Source: Lysobacter antibioticus HS124
GTDB taxonomy: Bacteria > Pseudomonadota > Gammaproteobacteria > Xanthomonadales > Xanthomonadaceae
DNA length: 47,568 nucleotides
Assembly: GCF_000336385.2 (NCBI RefSeq)
Contig: NZ_HG424447.1
Location: 1 to 47,568, forward strand
Reading direction: 5' to 3'
Both the position numbers and the translations under genes were made by a program. Under the pieces are notes generated by a model that saw only the letters and a list, made by a program, of their open reading frames with translations, did no database searches and was not told where the DNA came from. This document shows, one piece after another, positions 35,914-44,534 of the stretch (its first letter is position 1; each line of letters begins with the position of its first letter).

Positions 35914-38226
35914 ATGGTCGATCTGAAGATGGAAAAACCGCAGATCAGCGCCGCGCAGCTCAAGCCGGCGTTGGTGCCGTTGGCGGCGGTCAGCCTGGTG
36001 CTGGCGCTGTGGTTGGGCTGGAGCGGCGTGCAGCAGCATGTCGACACCCAGCGCCGCGCCGACATCAGCCAGTTGCGCGACCAGGCGGTGGGCGAGGCGC
36101 ACAACGCGCTCGGAGTCGAGCACAAGCGCTTGCGCGAGCGCCTGGCCGCGGCGGACATGCAGGCCGCGCTGCAGGCCGGCGATTTCGCCGCCGCCTCGGC
36201 GCAGCTGACCCGCGGCTGGGCCGGGGCCAGCGAGGGCGAGGTGTTGGCTCAGGATCTGGCCCCCGATTACGCCCAGTTGCCGAAGGGCGGCTACGGCCGG
36301 CTGGCGGCGATGGAAGCGGCGATGGTCGCCGACAAGCCGATGGCCTCGATCGTGCGCGCCGGCGGCAAGCCCGTGCTGGCCCTGGCCGCGCCGGCCCGGG
36401 TCGGCGAGCAGTTGGTCGGCGTGGCGTATCTGCAGCTGCCTTTGCAGCGCATCAGCGCCGCGCTGGAGAACGCGCCGGTCGACGGCAGCAGTTACCTGGC
36501 CCTGCGCCAGGGCGGATTCAGCGTGATCGAGCGCGGCGACACCGCGCTCGGCAACGGCGCCGAAGCGCTCGCCGCCAAGATCCCCGGCAGCGACCTGCGC
36601 GTGGCGGCGGCGGTGCCCGACGTGGCCGGCGGGCCGTTCGGCCTGGGCGCGATTCCCTGCTTCATCGCCGCGGTGATTTTCGCCGTGCTCGGGTTCGTGC
36701 TGGCGCGCCTGCGTCAACGCTTCAACGCGCCGCCGCCGGCGGTGGACGAAGGTCCGGTTCAGACGCTGGCTGAGACCATATCGGCCTCTCCCCAGCCGGA
36801 CGCTCACGACATGACCCCATCCTCGCAAGCCGCCGCATCCGGTCCCTTGGCCGTCGATCCGGGCATCTTCCGCGCCTACGACATCCGCGGCGTGGTCGGA
36901 CGCAGCCTCGATGCGGGCGTCGCCGAGAAGATCGGCCACGCCATCGGCACGGTGATGCAGGAGCAGGGGCTCAGCGAGATCGTGGTCGGCCGCGACGGCC
37001 GCCTGTCCGGCCCGACGATGGTCGAAGGCCTGATCGCCGGCCTGCGCAAGGCCGGGCGCAACGTCGTCGACATCGGCATGGCGCCGACGCCGGTGGTGTA
37101 CTTCGGCGCCTATCACCTGCGCGCCGGCTCCTGCGTTTCGGTCACCGGCAGCCACAATCCGCCGGACTACAACGGCTTCAAGATCGTGGTCGGCGGCGAG
37201 ACCCTGTCCGGCGACGCCGTCACCGACCTCTACCGCCGCATCGTCGGCGGCCGCCTGCACACCGCGCAGGAGCCGGGCCAGCTGAGCCATCGCGACATTT
37301 CCGAGGATTACGTCCAGCGCATCGCCTCGGACATCCAGATCGACCGCCCGCTCAAGGTCGTGGTCGACGCCGGCAACGGCGTGGCCGGCGATGTCGGCCC
37401 GCGCGTGCTGGAGGCGATCGGCGCCGAGGTCACGCCGCTGTACTGCGAGATCGACGGCGAGTTCCCCAACCACCACCCCGATCCGAGCGAGCCGCACAAC
37501 CTCAACGACCTGATCAAGATGGTCGGCCGCCTCAATGCCGACTTCGGCATCGCCTTCGACGGCGACGGCGACCGTCTGGGCGTGGTCACCCGCGACGGCC
37601 AGAACATCTTCCCGGACCGCCTGCTGATGCTGTTCGCGGCCGACGTGCTGGAACGCAACCCCGGCGCGATGATCATCTACGACGTCAAGTGCACCGGCCG
37701 CTTGCCCGGCCATGTCCTGCGCCACGGCGGCAGCCCGCTGATGTGGAAGACCGGGCACTCGCTGATCAAGGCCAAGATGCGCGAGACCGATGCGGAGCTG
37801 GCCGGCGAAATGAGCGGCCACTTCTTCTTCAAGGAACGCTGGTACGGCTTCGACGACGGCATCTACGCCGCCGCGCGTCTGCTCGAGATCCTCGCCGCGC
37901 AGCCGCAGAGCCCGAGCGAGACCCTCAACGCCCTGCCCAACGGCATCTCGACCCCGGAGATCAAGGTCGATGCACCCAACGGCGACCCGCACAGCTTCGT
38001 CGAGCGCTTCCGCAACGAGGCCAGCTTCGACGGGGCGCGGCTGTCCACCATCGACGGCCTGCGGGTCGACTTCAGCGACGGTTGGGGCCTGGTGCGCGCG
38101 TCCAACACCACCCCGATCCTGGTCATGCGTTTCGACGCCGACAACGTCGAGGCGTTGAAGCGGATCCAGGACGCGTTCCGCGAGCAGTTGCTGGCGCTCA
38201 AGCCGGATTTGGCCTTGCCGTTCTGA
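35914..38226 (+). CDS. algC: Phosphomannomutase/phosphoglucomutase with membrane-anchored N-terminal domain
   Basis: A 770-residue protein: an N-terminal region with a membrane helix (about 22-40), a sensor-like extracytoplasmic domain (about 45-235) and a second helix (about 247-265), then a linker and a complete alpha-D-phosphohexomutase (about 310-770). The mutase keeps the phosphoserine loop TGSHNPP with Ser413, the metal site DGDGD at 549-553, the sugar-binding GEMSGH near 631-636 and the phosphate-binding SNTTP near 730. It interconverts mannose- and glucose-6- and -1-phosphates for exopolysaccharide and LPS sugars. Xanthomonas XanA, as I know it, lacks the front domain; a long form has been annotated for Pseudomonas algC. 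A start at ATG 36811 would give a soluble mutase. Confidence 0.93.
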   Translation: MVDLKMEKPQISAAQLKPALVPLAAVSLVLALWLGWSGVQQHVDTQRRADISQLRDQAVGEAHNALGVEHKRLRERLAAADMQAALQAGDFAAASAQLTRGWAGASEGEVLAQDLAPDYAQLPKGGYGRLAAMEAAMVADKPMASIVRAGGKPVLALAAPARVGEQLVGVAYLQLPLQRISAALENAPVDGSSYLALRQGGFSVIERGDTALGNGAEALAAKIPGSDLRVAAAVPDVAGGPFGLGAIPCFIAAVIFAVLGFVLARLRQRFNAPPPAVDEGPVQTLAETISASPQPDAHDMTPSSQAAASGPLAVDPGIFRAYDIRGVVGRSLDAGVAEKIGHAIGTVMQEQGLSEIVVGRDGRLSGPTMVEGLIAGLRKAGRNVVDIGMAPTPVVYFGAYHLRAGSCVSVTGSHNPPDYNGFKIVVGGETLSGDAVTDLYRRIVGGRLHTAQEPGQLSHRDISEDYVQRIASDIQIDRPLKVVVDAGNGVAGDVGPRVLEAIGAEVTPLYCEIDGEFPNHHPDPSEPHNLNDLIKMVGRLNADFGIAFDGDGDRLGVVTRDGQNIFPDRLLMLFAADVLERNPGAMIIYDVKCTGRLPGHVLRHGGSPLMWKTGHSLIKAKMRETDAELAGEMSGHFFFKERWYGFDDGIYAAARLLEILAAQPQSPSETLNALPNGISTPEIKVDAPNGDPHSFVERFRNEASFDGARLSTIDGLRVDFSDGWGLVRASNTTPILVMRFDADNVEALKRIQDAFREQLLALKPDLALPF

Positions 38227-38275
38227 GCGTCGTGCCTAAGGCGGCGCCACTGGCGCCGCCGGCGAGGAACCCAGC

Positions 38276-38304
38276 AAAACGCCGCGGCCTGGCCGCGGCG
38301 TTTT
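38276..38304. terminator. Bidirectional terminator after algC
   Basis: CGCCGCGGC (38280-38288) and GCCGCGGCG (38292-38300) form a perfect 9-base stem with a 3-base loop, flanked by AAAA on the left and TTTT on the right. It can therefore work for algC on the plus strand and for the convergent DUF4124-like gene on the minus strand. A further GC hairpin lies at about 38240-38260. Confidence 0.85.
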
Positions 38305-38356
38305 CGTTGGGACGACGGCGCCGGCGACGAAACCGTCCGGCCGCCGGCCGCTCGGC

Positions 38357-39007
38357 TCAGCCTTGGCCGGGACGCTTGCGCATCGACTGGTAGCGCAGCA
38401 GGGCGGTGGCCAGGTCTTCGTCGGCCAGGCTGCGTTCGACCAATTGCTGCTTGAGCAGATCCTGCTGGCGCAGCAGCTCGTCGTGCTGGTGGCGGATGTT
38501 GTCGGCCAGCGACTTGTCGACTGGCTTGTTGCCGAGCTCGGCTTCGCCGGCCTTGCGCAGCAGGCTCAGCAGGGTCTGGCGACGGCCCTCGATGCCGAGC
38601 CGTGAGGCCTTGACCGTCTCGTCGAGCAGGATGATCCGCTCCTGGAAGGAATTGCGCAGCTCTTCCTCGGTCGAATACGACTCGGCCATGGCGTGGTCGC
38701 GGCGCTTCTTCGCCTCTTCCGCCATCGCCGCGCTGCGCGCCGCGCGCGCGGCCTGATCGGCGGCGATGCGCTCTTCCGGGGTCAGGGCGCGCCCGACCTG
38801 GCCCACCGGCAGACCGCTGCGCGAGCTGATCTCGGTGCGCGCGCTGTCCACCGCCGTGGCCGGCAGGGCGTCGCCGCAGACTTTGCGGCCGCCCTCGTTC
38901 CAGCAGTACAGCTTCTTCTTCGCGGTCTGCTCTTGGGCGCCGGCGGCGAACGGCAAGGCCAGCGCCAGCAGCACGGCAGCCGCGGTCAGGGATGGGATTC
39001 GGTTCAT
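38357..39007 (-). CDS. Exported DUF4124-like coiled-coil protein
   Basis: A 216-residue protein with a Sec signal peptide (about 1-24, ending AAGAQ), a small DUF4124-like segment (about 32-52, KLYCWNEGGRKVCGD) and a long charged helical region (about 85-210) likely to form coiled coils. It should reside in the periplasm. Its function is not known. It converges with algC across a bidirectional terminator; pyrE lies upstream on the same strand after 138 bases. Confidence 0.82.
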   Translation of the reverse strand: MNRIPSLTAAAVLLALALPFAAGAQEQTAKKKLYCWNEGGRKVCGDALPATAVDSARTEISSRSGLPVGQVGRALTPEERIAADQAARAARSAAMAEEAKKRRDHAMAESYSTEEELRNSFQERIILLDETVKASRLGIEGRRQTLLSLLRKAGEAELGNKPVDKSLADNIRHQHDELLRQQDLLKQQLVERSLADEDLATALLRYQSMRKRPGQG

Positions 39008-39145
39008 AGCGCCCTCGTACCGTCGGAACCCGCGGTCATTCGAGCAAAACCAAGCAAGAGTCGGGCCATGGCATGCGCGCCGGTTGCGGCAGCGGTCACG
39101 GTTCGATCCCGCGGCGCCGGCGCGCCGGTCGCCGCGGAAGACCGT

Positions 39146-39808
39146 TCAGGCCGCGTCGCCGCGGCCGTAGGCGGCACGGTAGGCCAGCAAGCGTTCGCGC
39201 TGCGTGGAGAATTCCGCGCTTTCGCCGGTGAAGGCCAGCAGGTCGTCGAGACCGGCGATCGAGATCACGGGCAAGCCGTGTTCGATTGCGACAGTTTCTG
39301 CCGCCGAGCGTCGGGATTGTGCCGGGTCCACGGCTTCTTGCCGGTCCAGGGCGATGACTATCCCGGCGACTTCGCCGCCGGCCGCGCCGATCAGGCCCAG
39401 GGCCTCGCGGATCGCGGTGCCGGCGGTGATCACGTCGTCGACGATCAGCGCCCGGCGCCCGGCCAGCGGCGCGCCGATCAGGGTGCCGCCCTCGCCGTGG
39501 GTCTTGGCCTCCTTGCGATTGAACGCCAACGGCAGGTCGCGGCCGCGGCGCGCGTATTCGCAGCCGAGCGCGGTCGCCAGCGGAATCCCCTTGTAGGCCG
39601 GGCCGAACAGCAGGTCGAACTGCAGGCCGTGCTGCTCGATCGCGTCGGCGTAGCACGCCGCCAGGCCGGCCAGGCGGGCGCCGGAGTCGAAGCGGCCGGC
39701 GTTGAAGAAGTACGGGCTGACCCGGCCGGACTTCAGGGTGAATTCGCCGAAGCGCAGGGCCTCGGCCTGGAGGGCCAGTTGCAGGAAACGGGAGCGGTGG
39801 TCGGTCAT
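39146..39808 (-). CDS. pyrE: Orotate phosphoribosyltransferase
   Basis: A 220-residue enzyme of de novo pyrimidine synthesis that makes orotidine 5'-phosphate from orotate and PRPP. The PRPP-binding signature LIVDDVITAGTA is intact, as are FNRKEAKTHGEGG and FGPAYKGIPLA. Length is normal. Its ATG (39806-39808) overlaps the stop of the upstream acetyltransferase gene by 4 bases, implying translational coupling. It is divergent from xthA through that gene. Confidence 0.96.
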   Translation of the reverse strand: MTDHRSRFLQLALQAEALRFGEFTLKSGRVSPYFFNAGRFDSGARLAGLAACYADAIEQHGLQFDLLFGPAYKGIPLATALGCEYARRGRDLPLAFNRKEAKTHGEGGTLIGAPLAGRRALIVDDVITAGTAIREALGLIGAAGGEVAGIVIALDRQEAVDPAQSRRSAAETVAIEHGLPVISIAGLDDLLAFTGESAEFSTQRERLLAYRAAYGRGDAA

Positions 39809-40392
39809 GGGGCGTCGCGAACGGGATCGGGGGAAGAGGAATCGGCAGCCGACTGCAGGCGCAGCAGCATCAGGTGCTGCGGCCCGGCGCTGCCGCCGTG
39901 GTAGAGCTCGCCGGTGTCGGCGAAGCCGGCCTTGCGGTAGGCGGCGATGGCGGCGGCATTGCGGACGTTGACGGTCAGGGCCAACAAACGCCGCTGCGGA
40001 TGGCGTCGGCGCACGTCGTCGCGGCAGGCGGCGATGGCCGCGCGGCCGTAGCCGCGGCCTTGCGCATCGCGGTCGACGACGTAGGAGCGCAGACCGACGC
40101 TGGGTTCGGCGAAGGCGCGGCCGGCGATCGCGGCCGTCGCGAAATCCAGGCGGTAGAAACCGATCACCCGCTCGCCGGCAAGGATCGCCATCGCCTCGCT
40201 GGCCGGATCGGCCCAGGCCTGATCGAGGTTGGCGCTCGCGTCGCCGACGAAGGGCCATTGTTCGGGCGCGACCTGCAATGCGCGCACCGCCGGCGCCAGC
40301 GCGGCGTCGACCGCCACGACGCGCACAGGCGCATCGGCGGTCGCCGGCGGCGGGGCGGTCGGAAAGGCCGGGGGCGAGGACATGGCCGGCAT
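39805..40392 (-). CDS. GNAT-family N-acetyltransferase
   Basis: A 195-residue protein with a proline-rich start (about 1-20) and a GNAT fold (about 22-175). The acetyl-CoA-binding motif A is visible as RDAQGRGYGRAAI and the later VNVRNAAAIAAYRKAGF. The acceptor is unknown; the sequence is close to the Ala/spermidine-type GNAT group in form. It overlaps pyrE by 4 bases (ATGA-type junction). A start nine bases further in (40383) is as likely. It diverges from xthA, whose TATGAT -10-like sequence is at 40411-40416. Confidence 0.9.
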   Translation of the reverse strand: MPAMSSPPAFPTAPPPATADAPVRVVAVDAALAPAVRALQVAPEQWPFVGDASANLDQAWADPASEAMAILAGERVIGFYRLDFATAAIAGRAFAEPSVGLRSYVVDRDAQGRGYGRAAIAACRDDVRRRHPQRRLLALTVNVRNAAAIAAYRKAGFADTGELYHGGSAGPQHLMLLRLQSAADSSSPDPVRDAP

Positions 40393-40442
40393 GATACCCG
40401 TGCCCGTTGTTATGATCCCCGCACCCCTGACGTGGAGCGCGC

Positions 40443-41216
40443 ATGCGCATCATCAGCTTCAACGCCAACGGTCTGCGCTCGGCCGCGACCAAGGGCTTCT
40501 TCGATTGGTTCAAGACCCAGGACGCCGACGTGCTCTGCGTTCAGGAAACCAAGGCCCAGGAGCACCAGCTGGCCGGCCCGGCCTTCCTGCCCGACGGCTA
40601 CTGCGCTTTCTTCCGCGACGCGATCACCAAGAAGGGCTACAGCGGCGTGGCGATCTACTCCAAGCGCGAGCCGGACGAGGTCCGCACCGCGCTGGGCTGG
40701 GCCCCGTTCGACGACGAGGGCCGCTACATCGAGGCGCGCTACGGCAACCTCAGCGTGGTCTCGTTCTACATCCCGTCCGGTTCGTCCGGCGAGCTGCGCC
40801 AGGGCTTCAAGTTCGAAGTCATGGAATGGCTCAAGCCCATTCTCGACCAGTGGCTGGCCAGCGGCCGCGACTACGTGCTGTGCGGCGACTGGAACATCGT
40901 GCGCAGCCGCCTGGACATCAAGAACTGGACCAGCAACCAGAAGAACTCCGGCTGCCTGCCGCCCGAACGCGACTGGCTCAACGGCGTGTGCGCCGACGAC
41001 AGCGGCTGGGTCGACGCCTACCGCACGCTCAAGGCCGAGGGCCAGGACTACACCTGGTGGAGCAACCGCGGCGCGGCGCGCGCCAACGACGTGGGTTGGC
41101 GGATCGACTACCAGTTCGCCACTCCGAGCCTGCGCGATCGGCTGCGCGGCTGTTCGATCCTGAAGGAGCCGCGCTTCTCCGACCACGCCCCCTTCGTCGT
41201 CGACTATGACCTCTGA
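40443..41216 (+). CDS. xthA: Exodeoxyribonuclease III
   Basis: A 257-residue class II AP endonuclease and 3'-5' exonuclease of the exonuclease III family, used in base-excision repair. The motifs QETKAQ with the metal-binding Glu, GDWNI with catalytic Asp and Asn, and the C-terminal SDHAPFVVDY are intact. GGAG precedes ATG 40443. The gene overlaps the following ampG-like gene by 11 bases, so the two are probably co-transcribed. Confidence 0.96.
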   Translation: MRIISFNANGLRSAATKGFFDWFKTQDADVLCVQETKAQEHQLAGPAFLPDGYCAFFRDAITKKGYSGVAIYSKREPDEVRTALGWAPFDDEGRYIEARYGNLSVVSFYIPSGSSGELRQGFKFEVMEWLKPILDQWLASGRDYVLCGDWNIVRSRLDIKNWTSNQKNSGCLPPERDWLNGVCADDSGWVDAYRTLKAEGQDYTWWSNRGAARANDVGWRIDYQFATPSLRDRLRGCSILKEPRFSDHAPFVVDYDL

Positions 41217-42600
41217 GGCCGGCGCCGCGGGCGCGCGCGCGGCGGCGCCGGCGCGCAAGGGCTGGCGCCTGGTGCTGGCCAACCTGCGCGAGCCCAAGGT
41301 GCTGGTGATGCTGTTGCTCGGGTTCAGCTCGGGCATCCCGATCTACCTGGTCGGCAACACCCTCGGCTTCTGGATGCGCGAGAACGGCATCGAGCTGTCG
41401 ACGATCGGCTTCCTGTCCTGGGTCGGCCTGGCGTATTCGCTGAAGTTCCTGTGGGCGCCATTGGTCGACAAACTCGACGCCCCCGTGGTCGGCCGCTGGC
41501 TGGGCCGGCGTCGCGGCTGGATGCTGCTGACCCAGGTGGTCGCCGCCGTCGCCCTGATCGGCATGGCCCTGGTCGAGCCGCGCCAGGGCCAATTGCTGCT
41601 CGGCGGAGTGGCGCTGAATCAGTTGCTGGTGTTCGGCGCGCTGGCGCTGGTGGTGGCCTTCGCCTCGGCGACCCAGGACATCGTCATCGACGCCTGGCGC
41701 ATCGAGAGCGCTTCCAATCCCGAGCAGCAGGGCCTGCTGACTTCGACCTCGACCCTGGGCTACCGCGGCGCCCTGCTGGTGACCGACTCGCTGATCCTGA
41801 TCCTGGCCTCGCAGGCCGGCTGGTCGCTGTCCTACGGCGCGATGGCGGCGCTGATGGGCGTGGGCGTGCTGGCGACCCTGATCGCGCGCGAGCCGGCCGC
41901 GTCGCTGCAGGCCGCGGCCGTGCCGCATCCGGCGCTGTTCACGCTGCAGGGCCTGTTCGACGCCCTGGTCGGTCCGTTCGTGGCCTTCTTCCGTCAGCAC
42001 GGCCACTGGGCGCTGCTGATGCTGCTGACCATCAGCCTGTATCGCCTGCCGGACTTCCTGTTCGGGCCGATGGCCAATCCGTTCTACGCCGACCTTGGCG
42101 TGGCCAAGGAAACCGTCGGCGCGGTGCGCGGCTCGTTCGGCCTGGTCGCGACCATCGCCGGGGTCGCCGCCGCCGGCCTGACCGCGGTCCGCTTCGGCTT
42201 CATTCCGACCCTGCTCGCCGGCGCGGTGCTCGGCCCGGGTTCGAACCTGGCCTTCGCCTACCTGGCCATCCACGGCAACGACCCGGGCGTGTTCACCGCG
42301 GCGATGGTGATCGACAACTTCTGCAACGGCTACGCCGGCGTGGCCCTGGTCGGCTACATGTCGAGCCTGACCAACGTCGGCTACACCGCCACCCAGTACG
42401 CCCTGCTGAGTTCGTTCTACGCCCTGCTCGGCAAGCTGCTCAAGGGGCTGTCTGGGGTGGCGGTCGAGCACCTGGCGTTGGACCGCAGCCTGCTGGAAGC
42501 CTATTCGTTGTTCTTCGTCGGCACTGCGCTGATCGGCGTGCCGGCGCTGGTGCTGTGCATCGTGCTGGCCTTGCGCCGCCCGCCCGCGGCAGCCGGCTGA
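41206..42600 (+). CDS. ampG: AmpG-like muropeptide MFS permease
   Basis: A 464-residue major facilitator with 12 to 14 membrane helices. The AmpG-type opening LGFSSGIPIYLVGNTLGFWMREN, the ATQDIVIDAWRIE segment in helix 4 and the C-terminal LSSFYALLGKLLKG pattern match family members that import GlcNAc-anhydro-muropeptides for recycling. It overlaps xthA by 11 bases, so it has no evident ribosome binding site of its own. AnmK and an M23 endopeptidase are encoded nearby, in keeping with a cell-wall recycling theme. Confidence 0.92.
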   Translation: MTSEAGAAGARAAAPARKGWRLVLANLREPKVLVMLLLGFSSGIPIYLVGNTLGFWMRENGIELSTIGFLSWVGLAYSLKFLWAPLVDKLDAPVVGRWLGRRRGWMLLTQVVAAVALIGMALVEPRQGQLLLGGVALNQLLVFGALALVVAFASATQDIVIDAWRIESASNPEQQGLLTSTSTLGYRGALLVTDSLILILASQAGWSLSYGAMAALMGVGVLATLIAREPAASLQAAAVPHPALFTLQGLFDALVGPFVAFFRQHGHWALLMLLTISLYRLPDFLFGPMANPFYADLGVAKETVGAVRGSFGLVATIAGVAAAGLTAVRFGFIPTLLAGAVLGPGSNLAFAYLAIHGNDPGVFTAAMVIDNFCNGYAGVALVGYMSSLTNVGYTATQYALLSSFYALLGKLLKGLSGVAVEHLALDRSLLEAYSLFFVGTALIGVPALVLCIVLALRRPPAAAG

Positions 42601-42751
42601 AGACGGGGCGGCTGAACGGCGTTCCCGTCTCGCCGAAACGGCGGCACGGCGGTGCCGGATCGGCGCGGCGCCGGGGGCAGTCGAGTACCTGAACACGAAT
42701 CCGCCAACTTTGTGTTGCGGTCGTCAGTGTGCGGTGGCACCTTTCCCGGCA

Positions 42752-43081
42752 GTGACCGACATCATCCTGCACAACCTCGACGGCGTTTTGGCCGACCGCA
42801 TCCGTCGGGTCGCGGAAACGCGCGGCTGGAGTCTGCCGCGTACCGCGCTGTACCTGATCGAGAACGGCCTGTTCGCGGTCGAGGCCGAGATGGTCGGCCG
42901 CTTCGACGATTCCGACGCGATCGCCCTGCAGCAGGCCATCGCCGCGCTGGAGGGCATCCCCAGCGATCCGGGCTTCTCCAAGATCGGCCGCGCCGAGCCG
43001 GTCGCGCCCAAGCCCGTCGGGCCGGACCTGAGCGGCCTGGACCTGCTGGACGAGTACCGCCTCGACCGCGATCCGGCCTAA
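42752..43081 (+). CDS. Small RHH-like protein, unknown
   Basis: A 109-residue protein whose first 40 residues (TDIILHNLDGVLADRIRRVA and the helical RGWSLPRTALYLIENGL) resemble a ribbon-helix-helix domain, as in antitoxins and Arc-like repressors. The C-terminal half is acidic and proline-containing. The start is uncertain: GTG 42752 fits the RHH N terminus, whereas TTG 42710 and GTG 42734 are alternatives, none with a clear ribosome binding site. No toxin gene is adjacent; ampG lies upstream and anmK converges downstream. Its role is not known. Confidence 0.7.
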   Translation: MTDIILHNLDGVLADRIRRVAETRGWSLPRTALYLIENGLFAVEAEMVGRFDDSDAIALQQAIAALEGIPSDPGFSKIGRAEPVAPKPVGPDLSGLDLLDEYRLDRDPA

Positions 43082-43188
43082 GCCCGCGCCGCGCGCACCG
43101 CAACGTTCAGCATCGCAGCGCCCAGGGCGGTCGCCCCGTCCCGACAGGCGAATCCGCCTGCCCGGCCTGCGCCGCCGCCCGCAGCGGC

Positions 43189-44364
43189 TCAGGCCACCGG
43201 GTGCACGCAGCCGAGTACGCGCAGCCCGCGCGCGCCGGTGACGCTGGGCAGGTTGCCGGGCAGCCCGGCCAGGGTCTGCCGCGCCAGCCAGGCGAAGCCC
43301 ATCGCTTCGACGAAGTCCGGGTCCAGGCCATAAGCCGCGGTCGATTCCACCGTCACCCCGGGCAGGTGCGCCGCGATCCGCGCCAGCAAGGCGCCGTTGC
43401 GCACCCCGCCGCCGCAGGCCAGCACCCGTCGGGTCGCCGGCTGGTGCGCGCGCAGGGCGTCGGCGACGGTGATCGCGCTGAGTTCCAGCAAGGTCGCCTG
43501 CACGTCCTGCGGCGCCTCGCCGCCTCGCAACTGCGCCTCCAGCCAGGTCAGGTGGAACTGTTCGCGACCGGTGCTCTTCGGCGGCGGCAGGGCGAACCAG
43601 GGTTCGCCGCGCAGGCGCGCGAGCAGTCCGGCGTCGACCGCGCCGGACGCGGCGAAGCGGCCGTCGGCGTCGTAGGGCGTGCCCAGGTGGCGCAGCGCCC
43701 AGGCGTCGAGCAGGCAGTTGGCCGGCCCGGTATCGAAGCCGCGCACCTCGCCGCGCGCCGGCAGCAGGGTGAAGTTGGCGATGCCGCCGAGGTTGAGCGC
43801 TGCCCGATCCTCGCCGGGGTCGTGCAGCAGGGCGGCGTGGAAGGCCGGCATCAGCGGCGCGCCGTGGCCGCCGGCGGCGACGTCGCGGCGGCGGAAGTCG
43901 GCCACCGTGGTCATGCCGCTGCGCTCGGCGATCACCGCGCCGTCGCCGATCTGCCAGGTGAAGGGGTGGCGACCGTCGTAGCCGGCGCCGGCCGGGCGAT
44001 GGCGCACGGTCTGGCCGTGCGAGCCCAGTGCGGCAACCGCGTCCGCGGCGATCCCGGCTTCGCCGATCAGCGCGGTGGCGGCGTCGGCGAAGGCTTCGGC
44101 GACCTGCACGTCCAGCGTGCCCAGTTCTTCCAGCGCGCGCGCATCGCCGCCCTGGCCGAGTTCGACCAAGCGCTCGCGCAGCCGCGCTTCCCAGGCATAA
44201 GTGCGGCCCAGCACCAGTTCGCAACGGGTCGGCGTGCCGGCGGCGAAACGCACCAGCGCCGCATCGATCCCGTCGGCGCTGGTGCCGGAGATCAGTCCAA
44301 GATAAAGGCCGGAGGGCGGCAGGCCCGCGCCGGCGTCCGAGCGGGTCGAGGAGGTTTCAGCCAC
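43189..44364 (-). CDS. anmK: Anhydro-N-acetylmuramic acid kinase
   Basis: A 391-residue ASKHA-fold kinase that phosphorylates and opens 1,6-anhydro-MurNAc to MurNAc-6-phosphate in peptidoglycan recycling. The N-terminal [14 protein letters not shown] phosphate-binding motif, [20 protein letters not shown] and the C-terminal [10 protein letters not shown] are present. The start GTG 44364 follows GGGAG, giving a roughly 20-residue leader before the family domain. The first 20 codons lie in a 73-bp unit that is repeated just upstream, so a second, truncated copy of the N terminus precedes the gene. It lies downstream of the M23 peptidase gene on the same strand, past a terminator. Confidence 0.95.
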   Translation of the reverse strand: MAETSSTRSDAGAGLPPSGLYLGLISGTSADGIDAALVRFAAGTPTRCELVLGRTYAWEARLRERLVELGQGGDARALEELGTLDVQVAEAFADAATALIGEAGIAADAVAALGSHGQTVRHRPAGAGYDGRHPFTWQIGDGAVIAERSGMTTVADFRRRDVAAGGHGAPLMPAFHAALLHDPGEDRAALNLGGIANFTLLPARGEVRGFDTGPANCLLDAWALRHLGTPYDADGRFAASGAVDAGLLARLRGEPWFALPPPKSTGREQFHLTWLEAQLRGGEAPQDVQATLLELSAITVADALRAHQPATRRVLACGGGVRNGALLARIAAHLPGVTVESTAAYGLDPDFVEAMGFAWLARQTLAGLPGNLPSVTGARGLRVLGCVHPVA

Positions 44365-44450
44365 GACGAGGCTCCCAAAGGCCGGAGGGCGGCAGGCCCG
44401 CGCCGGCGTCCGAGCGGGTCGAAGAGGTTTCAGTCACGGCGCGGCTTCCC
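44304..44450. repeat. 73-bp imperfect tandem duplication over the anmK start
   Basis: The unit AAAGGCCGGAGGGCGG... occurs at 44304-44376 and again at 44377-44450, with about 90% identity or better and a one-base length difference near the right end. Each copy contains the anmK start codon region and first 20 or so codons. Copy 1 is inside the functional gene, copy 2 just upstream. Confidence 0.9.
44357..44437 (-). other. 26-codon mini-ORF, remnant copy of the anmK N terminus
   Basis: GTG 44437, in the upstream repeat copy, has AGGGAAG before it and opens a 26-residue frame ([20 protein letters not shown] then WEPRRG) ending at TGA 44359-44357. It overlaps the true anmK start by 8 bases, so ribosomes ending on it could restart at anmK. 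Whether it is translated is not known. Confidence 0.55.
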
Positions 44451-44483
44451 TGTGTCCCATCGTGGAAGGCTAACAACTGGCGC

Positions 44484-44511
44484 AAAAAAATAGAGCCTCC
44501 GAAGAGGCTCT
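44484..44511 (-). terminator. Rho-independent terminator after the M23 peptidase gene
   Basis: On the minus strand AGAGCCTC (44511-44504), loop TTCG, and GAGGCTCT (44499-44492) are followed by A then seven T (44490-44484). This is a textbook terminator with a UUCG tetraloop, placed 23 bases after the stop codon; it separates the M23 gene from anmK. Confidence 0.95.
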
Positions 44512-44534
44512 CGTTGCGTACCCGCGGCGGCCGC

